Below are positions 54,476 to 63,220 of a stretch of DNA of 64,000 nucleotides, piece after piece; positions within the stretch are counted from its first letter, which is position 1; the number at the start of each line of letters is the position of its first letter. The translations under genes were made by a program, and so were the position numbers. The DNA is from Bacteroidales bacterium MB20-C3-3 (GTDB taxonomy: Bacteria > Bacteroidota > Bacteroidia > Bacteroidales > UBA932): NCBI GenBank assembly GCA_035609245.1, contig CP141202.1, forward strand, positions 1,612,001 to 1,676,000, written 5' to 3'. The notes under the pieces are model-generated. The model was given only the letters and a program-made list of their open reading frames with translations. It was not told the DNA's origin and did no database searches.

Positions 54476-55293
54476 TTAGGTTGCAAAATTAAGTCTCGTA
54501 AATAGTTCATAATATATGGCATTACAGCCCATCTAACCTCTCCGGTGAAATGTCCGCCGTAAATTTCGTGAAATTCAAACCTGGCCTTTTTATCTGATAG
54601 TGTTTTTACAAGCTCTTTATGAGCCTCTCTGAATGATACAAACTCATCATGGGTGCCGATGGCCATAAAGATATAGGGCATTTTGTCAGTACAGGACTCT
54701 GATATAAGCTTCATTACATCATTATCCGGATCATCCCCGAAAACAGCATTCACAGAAGCCATCACAGGTTCCAGATACTTGTCTGAAGCAACACTCCTGA
54801 AGGGTGCATTTACCGCCCCGCTTAAGTCCGCAATAAAACCAAAGCGCTCAGGATTTCTAAGGCCTATCAGCATTGCTCCATATCCACCCATGGAAGACCC
54901 ACCAATTGCCTGTTTACCCTTTATTGTATTGTATTTCATGTCAACATAGCTGAATAGCTCTTGCTCAATGAAGTCTCTTTGCTTCTCTCCTCCCTTTAAA
55001 GCACTATTTATATACCAGTTATTCCCAAGAGAGGGAGCTATAACAATAACAGGTTTGTCGTCAATTGAGGATAGCAGGCTTATATCAATATATGCAGTGT
55101 TATCACCATCCCAGTAGTGTAGCATATAAAATACTACATGAGGTTTATCAGGATTGAAATCTCTTGGTTCTATTATTGAAACAGGTACACCCCTTCCCAG
55201 AATTGATGAAAACAATGTATCTGTTTTTACGGTTTGAGCGGATACTATATTGAAAATGACGAGAGATAGTATCCCAAGAAAAAAATGTCTCAT
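54472..55293 (-). CDS. Secreted alpha/beta-hydrolase esterase
   Basis: A 273-residue protein with a signal peptide (MRHFFLGILSLVIFNIVSA, cleavage near SA-Q). The nucleophile Ser is in GGSSMGGYGAML, with FGFIADLSGA and a late His in GGHFTGEVRW. The pattern matches the esterase D/S-formylglutathione hydrolase-like family (Esterase, PF00756), which includes carbohydrate and feruloyl esterases. The substrate is unknown; export makes a role on surface glycans or host or plant polymers plausible. Confidence 0.88.
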   Translation of the reverse strand: MRHFFLGILSLVIFNIVSAQTVKTDTLFSSILGRGVPVSIIEPRDFNPDKPHVVFYMLHYWDGDNTAYIDISLLSSIDDKPVIVIAPSLGNNWYINSALKGGEKQRDFIEQELFSYVDMKYNTIKGKQAIGGSSMGGYGAMLIGLRNPERFGFIADLSGAVNAPFRSVASDKYLEPVMASVNAVFGDDPDNDVMKLISESCTDKMPYIFMAIGTHDEFVSFREAHKELVKTLSDKKARFEFHEIYGGHFTGEVRWAVMPYIMNYLRDLILQPK

Positions 55294-55294
55294 T

Positions 55295-56437
55295 CTAAAT
55301 TCCTAGTTTTTTTCTGATGGGTTCAGGAATTGCATCTTTATGAACTACTATTGAAATAGTCTTAGCCTCCACAAATCTTTTTGAAAGAAAATTATATCCT
55401 CCAAAGATGTTAATTTCAGGCTTCCATGAATTTTTAACCTTGTAGTATACGGTCCCGTTTTGGTCAGTAGCTTTTCCTATAAGGTGCATTAGGTGCACAT
55501 CTGTGGTTACAAATCGTTCAAAACCATCCTGACGGGACTCCTGAGTTACATCTTCCTCTTTATATATTTTTTTAAAAGATAGTTCTTTACCCGGTTCGCT
55601 ATTAAGCTCTTCACCGGTTGGATTTACAGCAACACCCATTCTGTCAGAATAGCTCTTTTCACTCATATCTCCATCCCAGCAAACGGTGTATCCCCTCTCC
55701 AAAGAATTATCTATAACCTGAATAAACTCATCCAGGGGGAGGTTGTAGAATCTTCCGCCATCCCAGTTATCAGGAATTTCAAGAACAATATGAGAGTACC
55801 ATGGGTGGTGGGAGAAACTGGTAATTTCTACATAGTCATCCGGATTCAAATTAAATGTTTTGAAAAAGCTAATCGGTGTGTAATCTATCCCTTTGTATTT
55901 AAACTTTTCCGGAACAGGACCCAGATAAATGTCAAGCAGACTATTAACGAGATTGTAGTACTCAGGACTTCTGTTTTTAAGTTTAACAGGAACAGATGCT
56001 ATAGAGTTTACAAACATATTAAGCTCTGTGTGATTATGAGTCAGAGAGTTATAGTTAATGCCGTTATAGACACTCTCAGGTACCATCCCATGTTTTTTAA
56101 CAATGTTAAACATCATATGCGCAAGGCTTCCCTCTCCCAGATTCCCTTTGCCTTCTCTCAGGTAGTTGTCCTGAAGTCTGTTAATGTAGTTGAATCTTAC
56201 CGTGTGCATTTCAGAAAGGTCATACTCTCCCTTTCCCATCCGCAAAAGCTCGGACTCAAAAAAAGATGTGGTGGTATATGACCAGCATGTGCCTGTTACG
56301 GCCTGGTTCTTAACCGGTGTGGCAGGAAGAAGAATGCTCTCCTTGAATTCATACCCTCCTGTTTTATAGACTTGTGTTTGTGCAAATGCGCTCCATGTAC
56401 AGATGAGCATTAGTGACAAAAGAAGATGATTTTTCAT
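55295..56437 (-). CDS. Secreted C1 family aminopeptidase (bleomycin hydrolase type)
   Basis: About 380 residues. The ATG at 56437 gives a signal peptide (MKNHLLLSLMLICTWSAFA). Papain-fold catalytic residues: Cys in VTGTCWSYTTTSFFES, His in TTDVHLMHLIGKA and Asn in YYKVKNSWKPE, the bleomycin hydrolase/PepC pattern. Secreted C1 peptidases of this type are common in Bacteroidota. Its 5' end lies inside the 3' end of the SGNH-like gene (74-bp overlap in another frame). Confidence 0.9.
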   Translation of the reverse strand: MKNHLLLSLMLICTWSAFAQTQVYKTGGYEFKESILLPATPVKNQAVTGTCWSYTTTSFFESELLRMGKGEYDLSEMHTVRFNYINRLQDNYLREGKGNLGEGSLAHMMFNIVKKHGMVPESVYNGINYNSLTHNHTELNMFVNSIASVPVKLKNRSPEYYNLVNSLLDIYLGPVPEKFKYKGIDYTPISFFKTFNLNPDDYVEITSFSHHPWYSHIVLEIPDNWDGGRFYNLPLDEFIQVIDNSLERGYTVCWDGDMSEKSYSDRMGVAVNPTGEELNSEPGKELSFKKIYKEEDVTQESRQDGFERFVTTDVHLMHLIGKATDQNGTVYYKVKNSWKPEINIFGGYNFLSKRFVEAKTISIVVHKDAIPEPIRKKLGI

Positions 56438-57332
56438 AGGTAGAAAGGGTTTTCCCAAAGTTAAGAATTTTTATAGAATCAATGAGTTTTTGTGCTCCTA
56501 CGCTATTTATATGATCAGAATCCTCAAAGAAATTATCATTATTGTGGAATATGTCTCTGAAATCATATACTATTATTTTGTTTACCGCAAGAATACTATC
56601 TGCACCATAAGATTTTCCCCCTATGAGATCGCTGTACTCACTAGCTAAAGGGAATTTGATTCCTATAAGTGTGATATCATTCTCTTCGCAAAGTTCAATA
56701 ATATTAAGAAGAGACTCTTCAAGTTTATCTGAACTCCCGCTATTTTCCGGGAACTGCTCTGAAAGGCGCTCTTTAGAAAGGGAGACCCTCTCCACTTCGC
56801 TCAGTTTGTCCCATGGCAAATCCACTACTTGCGCCTTCGCTTTTCCATACCCGAGTAATTTCTTTGATTGTTCATTGAAAAAGTGAGATACTATAGCTCT
56901 AATATTAGAATCAAAGAGAACGATGTAATGCTGAAGGTTGTATTTTGCATAGTCAGAGAATTTGTAGCCTCCTTGAGTGAATTCATATCTGACAGACTTA
57001 TAACCATTGTTTGAGAACTCTCTGTAAGGACTTAGTGTGTGATCATCTGCCGATATGTAGATTGTATCAACATCTACATTTCCAATGAGGTACTCAAGCT
57101 TCCTTTCGGTATCAATGTATGAATCGCTGTAATATGAAAAATTGGCTATACCAATAGTCTCTGTTTCTTCTCCAAGATACCAGCCGTGTGAGTCTGCAAG
57201 AAGATAGGAGTTGTACTCTTCAGAATGTTTGTAGTAGTCTATGAAGAGCAGATACTTAACAAGGAATATTACTCCGTTCACAACTAGCATTAAGATTGCA
57301 AATTTCAATATAGATCTCTTGAATTTCTCCAT
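56364..57332 (-). CDS. SGNH-like partner of the MBOAT acyltransferase
   Basis: A 322-residue protein with one N-terminal membrane helix (about residues 9-30) and an extracytoplasmic SGNH-type domain: the Ser of LLADSHGWYLG near residue 48 and the D-x-x-H pair in EDSDHINSVGAQKL near residue 280. Such proteins act with AlgI/DltB-like MBOAT enzymes in O-acetylation of cell-surface glycans. It starts 2 bp after the MBOAT stop and overlaps the peptidase start by 74 bp. Confidence 0.78.
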   Translation of the reverse strand: MEKFKRSILKFAILMLVVNGVIFLVKYLLFIDYYKHSEEYNSYLLADSHGWYLGEETETIGIANFSYYSDSYIDTERKLEYLIGNVDVDTIYISADDHTLSPYREFSNNGYKSVRYEFTQGGYKFSDYAKYNLQHYIVLFDSNIRAIVSHFFNEQSKKLLGYGKAKAQVVDLPWDKLSEVERVSLSKERLSEQFPENSGSSDKLEESLLNIIELCEENDITLIGIKFPLASEYSDLIGGKSYGADSILAVNKIIVYDFRDIFHNNDNFFEDSDHINSVGAQKLIDSIKILNFGKTLSTYEKSSSFVTNAHLYMERICTNTSL

Positions 57333-57334
57333 AG

Positions 57335-58789
57335 CTAAAATTGGAAATATATAAATTCAATATTGCTTGCAAAGTTACCAAAGAGGTATATTGCAAGCAT
57401 AATTACCATATACCATGACCATCTGTATTTTCGGCTTTTCTCAATACCCATGTCTCTTAATGCAAAATCTCTCTCTCTTCCTCTCCATTCAACAACAATA
57501 AATATGATTAGCAAAAGAATAAGAGGAAGAGTCCTCTCTGCTCCCTGAAATGCAGGAGGCGAAATAAGTGATTGTGAAAAGATTTTTCCAACTATATTTA
57601 TTGCATCGCCAATACTCTCTGCCCTAAAAAAAATCCATGCAAAAACTGTTAGAAAAAATGTAGATAATATCATTACCAGCTCCTTGAAAGTTGGGAGAGT
57701 CTTCCCCTTTGCAACGATATTAAGATTGTTTCTGTTATTTCCGGAAATCATAAGAGGAAGGAAGTAAACTGCATTCAGTGCTCCCCAGGCAACATATGTC
57801 CAGTTTGCACCATGCCAGAATCCGCTCAAAAGGAAAATAGCAAAAGTATTCCGAATCTTCATCCAAATTCCACCCCGGCTTCCGCCAAGTGGTATATAGA
57901 CATAGTCCCTGAACCAGGAGGATAGTGATATATGCCACCTTCTCCAGAATTCAGCAATGTCCCGTGAGAAGTATGGATATGCAAAGTTCCTGAGAAGTTC
58001 TATGCCGAATAGTCTGGATACTCCAAGAGCAATATCGGAATATCCGGAAAAATCACCATAAATCTGGAATGTGAAAAGAAGGGCCCCAATAAGAAGAGTA
58101 CTCCCTGAATGGTCCTGATGGTTGTTGAAAATTATATTGGCATACTGAGCACAGTTATCTGCAATGACTATTTTTTTGAAAAGGCCCCAGAGGATTTGCC
58201 TCAGACCATTTACGGCATTAGAATAATCGAATTTTCTGGCCTTATCAATCTGTGGCAGAAGGTGAGTTGCTCGCTCTATTGGACCGGCAACCAGCAGTGG
58301 AAAATAGCTGACAAACAGTGAGTAATTGACAAAATTTCCCTCAGGTTGAATTTTTCTGTTATAGATGTCAATAATGTAGGATAGTCCGTGGAAAGTATAG
58401 AATGAAATGCCTACAGGGAGTATGATACTAAGTGTAGACAATCCTGCGTTTATGCCAAGCAAATCCAGAGCATCAGAGAAGGATTCGGCAAAAAAGTTGA
58501 AATACTTGAAAAATCCAAGAAAACCAAGATTTAATAATATGCTTGTCCACAACCAGAATTTTCGCTGCCTCTCATTTACAGAATTATTGATTAGTGCACC
58601 TGAAAAAAATCCTAAAATAATTGATGTGATTAAAAGCAGCAGGAACCGCCAGTCCCAGCTTGCATAAAAATAGAGACTTGCAGCAAGCAGAAGAAGATTC
58701 TGAATCTTATGCCCCCTTTTAGCAAGAACCCAGTATAAAATAAAAATTATTGGAAGAAAAATTGCAAAAGCAACCGAGTTGAATAACAT
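57335..58789 (-). CDS. MBOAT family O-acyltransferase (AlgI-like)
   Basis: About 484 residues. The ATG at 58789 (MLFNSVAFAIFLPIIF) is the usual AlgI-type start; an upstream extension lacks family resemblance. Around ten helices, WRRWHISLSSWFRDYVYIPLGG, and the catalytic His in LSGFWHGANWTY. It moves acyl groups across the inner membrane to an extracellular acceptor, with the SGNH-like protein encoded next. The glycan acceptor is unknown; the polysaccharide of this window is one candidate. Confidence 0.92.
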   Translation of the reverse strand: MLFNSVAFAIFLPIIFILYWVLAKRGHKIQNLLLLAASLYFYASWDWRFLLLLITSIILGFFSGALINNSVNERQRKFWLWTSILLNLGFLGFFKYFNFFAESFSDALDLLGINAGLSTLSIILPVGISFYTFHGLSYIIDIYNRKIQPEGNFVNYSLFVSYFPLLVAGPIERATHLLPQIDKARKFDYSNAVNGLRQILWGLFKKIVIADNCAQYANIIFNNHQDHSGSTLLIGALLFTFQIYGDFSGYSDIALGVSRLFGIELLRNFAYPYFSRDIAEFWRRWHISLSSWFRDYVYIPLGGSRGGIWMKIRNTFAIFLLSGFWHGANWTYVAWGALNAVYFLPLMISGNNRNNLNIVAKGKTLPTFKELVMILSTFFLTVFAWIFFRAESIGDAINIVGKIFSQSLISPPAFQGAERTLPLILLLIIFIVVEWRGRERDFALRDMGIEKSRKYRWSWYMVIMLAIYLFGNFASNIEFIYFQF

Positions 58790-58794
58790 GGGCA

Positions 58795-58827
58795 CAAAAA
58801 TAAGAAATCTCTGAATTTTTATGCACA
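58795..58827 (-). promoter_or_regulatory. Promoter of the MBOAT gene
   Basis: The complement gives TTG (58825-58827) and TATTTTTG (58795-58802), 25 bp apart start to start. The -7 box ends 5 bp before the ATG at 58789, again a near-leaderless layout. Confidence 0.45.
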
Positions 58828-58856
58828 AGTATTGCACAATAGAAATTTTTAGCTTT

Positions 58857-58882
58857 ACTTTGCAAATAAAAGTACTTTTAAA
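58857..58882 (+). promoter_or_regulatory. Candidate operator, copy 1
   Basis: ACTTTG-N6-AAAGTACTTTTAAA, shared with 59829-59854. It contains the palindrome AAAGTACTTT and lies right before the ATG of the membrane protein gene. ACTTTG may also be part of a -7 box. Confidence 0.45.
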
Positions 58883-59508
58883 TGAAAAATGAAAAGGACT
58901 ATATAAGGGACATTTCAGAGATTCGTTCAATGATGGAGCGATCTTCTAGATTTCTGTCTCTCTCGGGCCTCTCAGGGGTGATGGCCGGAATATATGCGCT
59001 GGCAGGTGCTCTGGTTGCATACCTGGTTTTTGGGTTTAATCCCGATTCTGCCTCATACAGTATGTCCGGCACCACAGGAACTCCTGCAAATCTCTCAAGT
59101 GTTATTATTGTAGCATTGATAATATTAGCTTTAGCATTAGGTACAGTTGTATATCTTTCAAGAAGAAATGCCGGGAAGAGGGGAGAGAAGATGTGGAGCG
59201 CGACAACTCGCCGCCTTCTTGCAAATATGATGGTTCCTCTCTCAACCGGAGGTATACTGATTGTAATCCTGATCTTAAATGGCCTGGCCGGATTGGCTGC
59301 TCCCATATCAATGATTTTCTACGGATTGGCACTCTTCACAGCGAGCAAGATGACACTAGAGGAGGTTAAACTGATGGGCATTATACAAATTTCGCTTGGT
59401 CTTACTGCTATCCTTTTGATTCAGTATAGCCTTATTATATGGGCGTTGGGCTTTGGGTTAGTTAATATTGTTTACGGCATTTATATGCATTATAAATACG
59501 AGCGGTGA
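58882..59508 (+). CDS. Polytopic membrane protein of unknown function
   Basis: A 208-residue protein with six or so hydrophobic helices in three pairs. The N-terminus is charged (EKDYIRDISEIRSMMERSS). The stop overlaps the GTG of the winged-helix regulator by four bases, which suggests the two form a sensing or effector pair, as often seen for wHTH regulator plus membrane protein operons in Bacteroidota. No transport or enzyme motif is seen. Confidence 0.8.
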   Translation: MKNEKDYIRDISEIRSMMERSSRFLSLSGLSGVMAGIYALAGALVAYLVFGFNPDSASYSMSGTTGTPANLSSVIIVALIILALALGTVVYLSRRNAGKRGEKMWSATTRRLLANMMVPLSTGGILIVILILNGLAGLAAPISMIFYGLALFTASKMTLEEVKLMGIIQISLGLTAILLIQYSLIIWALGFGLVNIVYGIYMHYKYER

Positions 59509-59810
59509 AAATTTCCATAGAAGGTTTACATAAAGCTTTTGAAAGCAGGATTCGTCTGGGTATAATGTCTGCTCTTGCTGTGAATGAAACACTTGATTTT
59601 AATTCACTTAAGGAGTATCTTGACATTACAGACGGCAATCTCGCCAGCCACATCAAAGCTCTTGAGAAAGAGGATTTCATAGGCATTGAAAAGAGCTTTG
59701 TTGGCAAAAAACCAAACACCAGATACTTCATTACTACAGAGGGCAGGGAAGCCTTTAATCTTCACCTGCTATCCCTGGAAAAATTTCTAAAATCAAATAA
59801 ATCAAAGTAA
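59505..59810 (+). CDS. Winged-helix transcriptional regulator (MarR/ArsR-like)
   Basis: A 101-residue DNA-binding protein. The winged helix covers nearly the whole chain: helix FESRIRLGIMSALAV, recognition helix in ITDGNLASHIKALEKEDF and the wing KSFVGKKPNTRYFITTEGR. It matches the short transcriptional regulators (HTH_34 type). GTG start, coupled to the membrane protein gene. Candidate target: the motif found before both 58882 and 59866. Confidence 0.9.
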   Translation: MKISIEGLHKAFESRIRLGIMSALAVNETLDFNSLKEYLDITDGNLASHIKALEKEDFIGIEKSFVGKKPNTRYFITTEGREAFNLHLLSLEKFLKSNKSK

Positions 59811-59828
59811 AAAATTTTTTATCATCAC

Positions 59829-59854
59829 ACTTTGAAATACAAAGTACTATTAAA
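59829..59854 (+). promoter_or_regulatory. Candidate operator, copy 2
   Basis: ACTTTG-N6-AAAGTACTATTAAA, matching the copy at 58857-58882 in 19 of the 20 fixed positions. Here ACTTTG and CAAAGT also form an inverted repeat with a five-base spacer. It lies 11 bp before the ATG at 59866. Confidence 0.45.
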
Positions 59855-59865
59855 ACAATAAATCC

Positions 59866-61098
59866 ATGAAAGAGGAAATCTTAGCATTCATCAACGATCC
59901 CGGTCAGCTTGAAAAGATGTACCGGTCAAACAAAATTCAATTTAAAAAAGAGTTTGAAATTATTTATCCCCGGGTAGCCGGTAATCCTGTCGCAGATACC
60001 TGGAATGAGAGGCTGAATTTTGAATCAGATTCTCTGAACTTCGGAAATTTCAAAGAGGTGGCTGTAATAATTGGTCTCGCTCTGCTGGCCGGTTTTATAG
60101 CCAAGATACCATCCATCTTTTCGTTAGACGAGGAGGTTTTCTACCCAAGAAATATAGGATTTGTAATCTTTCCTATTCTCGCAGGATATTTTGCCTGGAA
60201 GAACAACCTGTCAAAGGGAAAAATAGGGGTAATCGCTGGTGTAATGCTAACAGGCCTCATCTTTATAAATTCACTTCCAAAGCCGGAAACAGATGTTCTC
60301 ATTCTTTCCTGTATTCATTTAATACTTTTGCTTTGGGCAGTTACAGGCTTCTCATTTGCAGGCACCATTAAAAGAGAGGGTGAAAAAAGGCTCGGCTATC
60401 TGAAATTCAACGGAGATCTTGTTGTGATGACAACCCTTATTGTTATTGCCGGTGGGATAATGAGCGGTATAACAATCGGCCTCTTTGAACTTATAGGTTT
60501 CAAAATTGAGGAAGTTTACTTTCAATACGTAGGTATTATGGGCCTTGCAGCATCGCCTATAGTTGCAACATATTTAATAAAGACTAACCCACAGCTTGTG
60601 GGAAAGGTATCCCCTGTAATTGCAAAAATATTCAGCCCGCTTGTCCTGATTATGCTCCTGGTGTTCCTTAGCGCAATGGCATTTTCCGGCAAAGATCCAT
60701 ATAACGACAGAGAATTTCTGATTATTTTCAATGCACTTCTGGTAGGTGTTATGGCAATAATATTCTTTTCAGTTGCCGAATCATCTTCCGGGGGAAAGGG
60801 TCGTGCAGAGAGATGGATACTTTTGCTTCTTTCAATAGTTACAATTGTTGTAAACAGCATTGCGCTCTCTGCTATACTTTTCAGAATCTCCGAATGGGGT
60901 CTCTCACCTAACAGAGCAGCAGTTCTGGGTGCAAATGTGCTGATTCTTATTAATCTTATAATGGTTACAGCACAACTATACAAGGTTATTCGTGAAAGGG
61001 CTCAGCCATCAGAGGTGGGTGCTGCAATTGCAAAGTATCTTCCTGTTTATGTAATCTGGACAGCTATAGTGACCTTTATTTTTCCGTTAATTTTCTGA
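59866..61098 (+). CDS. DUF4153-like polytopic membrane protein
   Basis: A 410-residue protein with a charged, helical N-terminus (about residues 1-65) and some ten to eleven hydrophobic helices. It resembles the DUF4153 group in helix spacing and the late YLPVYVIWTAIVTFIFPLIF end. No function is known to me. It follows the regulator gene by 55 bp, with its own copy of the shared motif, so it is probably in the same regulon. Confidence 0.75.
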   Translation: MKEEILAFINDPGQLEKMYRSNKIQFKKEFEIIYPRVAGNPVADTWNERLNFESDSLNFGNFKEVAVIIGLALLAGFIAKIPSIFSLDEEVFYPRNIGFVIFPILAGYFAWKNNLSKGKIGVIAGVMLTGLIFINSLPKPETDVLILSCIHLILLLWAVTGFSFAGTIKREGEKRLGYLKFNGDLVVMTTLIVIAGGIMSGITIGLFELIGFKIEEVYFQYVGIMGLAASPIVATYLIKTNPQLVGKVSPVIAKIFSPLVLIMLLVFLSAMAFSGKDPYNDREFLIIFNALLVGVMAIIFFSVAESSSGGKGRAERWILLLLSIVTIVVNSIALSAILFRISEWGLSPNRAAVLGANVLILINLIMVTAQLYKVIRERAQPSEVGAAIAKYLPVYVIWTAIVTFIFPLIF

Positions 61099-62381
61099 GG
61101 ATTACTTAGCAGCTTTATATATTTCTCACCATTAAGGACAAGATCTTTCCCTTCAAAGCGCCACTCAATGACTGCTCCCATTGAGAGGCTGTTAAATAAC
61201 TAGATTCTTCCGTCCCTTAACTCGTAACGGTTGTATCCTGCATCGTCAGGAATCCATTGATTACCGGGGGCCATTATCCCCTTGCTGTAACTCCAGTCTT
61301 TGTTGAAAACTATCCGGGTTTTATAAATCTGACCCTCCATTTTTATAGATGCTTCCCAGATACCTACAATTCCTGATGTTATATTTGACTTATCTGCGGC
61401 TTTGTCATATTTCTTAGCCGGATTTGCCCCTTTGGCCAGAAGAAGTTCTGCTGATTTTGTGCGGTTGTACCTTTATTTATTGCCGAGTGCATTTACCCCT
61501 CCTGCCGCATGCATCAGTGCTGTTTTACCCCAGGTGTCTTGCAAATTGACATCGGCTCCTTTGCTGATTAGTAACTTAACTGCATCCATATGCCCGCCTA
61601 CAACCGGAATGCCTCCCAAAATTACTTTCAGCAAGCCTCCCTTGACTGCGTGCATAAGTGCTGTTTCGCCGTTTTTGTTCTGTATGTTTACATCTGCTCC
61701 TTTTGCTATAAGAGCTTTTAAAGGTGTCATTTTTTGAACCGCATACATAAGCGGAGTTGTACCATTTCCATCTTGAGCGTTAATATCTGCACCTTTATCA
61801 ATCAGAATTTTTGAAATCTCTGTATTGTGTACACCGAGCATAAGTGCTGTATATCCCAGCTTGTTCTGAATGTTTATTTTAGCCCCCTTGTCAATCAAAA
61901 GCTTTGCGCTCTCTGTATATGTAAAATTTGGAGCACCTACAGCAAGCATCAATGCTGTATTACCACCGCTTTCGTGAAGCTTGCCGTCCCACAGAATCCA
62001 GTCATCCTGCAGGTCAATCAAAACATTTTTATCTAACAACTGCTTAACCACATCAGAAAACTTGACAGCCTTCATAAGTGCGGTATATTTCCAGGAGCGT
62101 TCAGGCTGAGTAAGGATATTCCATTCATTCAGCTTAATACCCTTTGCGTTAATAAGAAGGGTGGTTATCTCCGGAAATTTGCCGTTAATTGAGATAGCCA
62201 GAATTGTCTCATTGTGAATTTTTGTATTTGGGTTGACACCTTTTGCAAGTAAAGCTTTTACCTCCTCAATCTCTCCATTAGAAATTTTAGTGACAATCTC
62301 CTGAGCAAAAAGAGTATTAACGCTGCAAGTAAAGAAGATTGATGCTATGGCGATTATACACACAAAAAGAGTTTTTTTCAT
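61047..62381 (-). pseudogene. Secreted ankyrin-repeat protein with two in-frame stops
   Basis: From the ATG at 62381 there is a signal peptide (MKKTLFVCIIAIASIFF) and about seven ankyrin units (GYTALMLGVHNTEISKILID, DKGADINAQDGNGTTPLMYA and so on) up to a TAA at 61473-61475. The same frame then continues with a further ankyrin-like SAELLLAKGANP and a lipocalin-like tail (GIVGIWEASIKMEGQIY), is broken by TAG at 61200-61202, and goes on to EWRFEGKDLVLNGEKYIKL. The original end was probably near 61105. Both stops are one C-to-T change from Gln codons. A 302-residue shortened protein could still be made. Confidence 0.75.
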
Positions 62382-62600
62382 TTGAGTCAAATAATTAAAT
62401 GTGGATAAATGTAGGTAAATATTAAACGGAGAAACTCTTATAACTAATAACTTGTAGAGGATTGTTGAAAAATTATAGATTGCCCATAAATGTGACATTA
62501 GCGGAGTTGGTATGAAAAGGATGGACACAGAGGGCAAAGCCTGGGATATTCCCGTTTGAGATTTACATCACCGCAAACGAAACAATGATTAAAGAGGCAG
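62382..62600. other. Spacer without a recognised gene
   Basis: No supported gene. A short minus-strand frame ending at 62498 has CFVCG and CPLC with zinc-ribbon-like spacing but no start codon; it may be a remnant or chance. Confidence 0.3.
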
Positions 62601-62628
62601 AACAGGCTTCTTCAGGGAGCCTGTTTTT
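62601..62628 (+). terminator. Orphan rho-independent terminator
   Basis: AACAGGCT (62601-62608) pairs with AGCCTGTT (62618-62625) and is followed by a T run. No intact + strand gene precedes it, so it may be left from a lost gene. Confidence 0.6.
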
Positions 62629-62676
62629 CGTATCTCTTTTATCACCTCGGGGTTGCCGGTTAGATTAAAATAATAA

Positions 62677-62708
62677 ATTTGTTTTATTTAAAACAAATGC
62701 TATCTTCG
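62677..62708 (+). promoter_or_regulatory. Promoter overlaid by a perfect palindrome
   Basis: ATTTGTTTTA (62677-62686) and TAAAACAAAT (62689-62698) form a perfect 10-bp inverted repeat with a 2-bp spacer. Its TTTG (62678-62681) lies 23 bp start to start from TATCTTCG (62701-62708), the Bacteroidota -33/-7 geometry. A repressor bound to the palindrome would block the promoter. The leader to the next ATG is about 230 bases. Confidence 0.6.
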
Positions 62709-62945
62709 CTTTTAGACTAAGTTGTTTTATAAAAGCTATTTAAGCCTTGCCAACTTAAAAAACCGCTTTGTATAAAACATAAGAAAACTGTTACCCTGAC
62801 AAAGTAAACGGATTACTACATAAAATACAAAACGGCATGTAAAGGTAATTATTTCTCCTTTATTGATGAATGATTTCATTAATGAAGAGCGCATTAAAAA
62901 GCGAAAAATTTGTTATTTACATTTATTAATTTAAGATTTTTTGCG

Positions 62946-63155
62946 ATGAAATATTTACTACCAATATTTGCGTCATTACTTATATGTCTCTTTTCTCTCC
63001 ATACTATTGCTCAAGAAAACACAGGTCAGTGCTCTTATGATTTTTCTACGAGTTGTGGAGTTACAGCTACTATGACTTACCCATGTTCGTGGCAATCGGA
63101 TCAAGAATTAGTTGATATACTTGAGGGCGAAGTCGAAAGTCATTATTGTTCTTAA
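62946..63155 (+). CDS. Small secreted cysteine-rich peptide
   Basis: The ATG at 62946 gives 69 residues: a signal peptide (MKYLLPIFASLLICLFSLH, cleavage near TIA-Q) and a mature part of about 46 residues with four cysteines (GQCSYDFSTSCGV, TYPCSWQ and HYCS at the end), acidic overall. Four Cys would allow two disulfides. No known family comes to mind; a secreted peptide, small adhesin or toxin-like role is open. It has its own promoter and strong terminator and lies beside an IS. Confidence 0.65.
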   Translation: MKYLLPIFASLLICLFSLHTIAQENTGQCSYDFSTSCGVTATMTYPCSWQSDQELVDILEGEVESHYCS

Positions 63156-63168
63156 TCTTTATTTTTTA

Positions 63169-63210
63169 CTTTTTCTACCAGCTCTTTGCTGGTAGAAAAA
63201 GTTTTTTTTT
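63169..63210 (+). terminator. Strong terminator after the small peptide gene
   Basis: CTTTTTCTACCAGC (63169-63182) pairs with GCTGGTAGAAAAAG (63188-63201), a perfect 14-bp stem with a five-base loop, followed by nine Ts. Confidence 0.92.
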
Positions 63211-63220
63211 CACTTCATAT

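Noticed and set aside
61200-61475. Stop-codon recoding or reassignment in the ankyrin gene
   Set aside because: Intact genes in the window stop normally at TAA, TAG and TGA, and no recoding element is visible; simple nonsense mutations explain it.
62498-62613. Short minus-strand frame with CFVCG and CPLC, like a zinc ribbon
   Set aside because: About 38 residues without a start codon and with stops close by. Too short to call a gene; kept only as a possible remnant.
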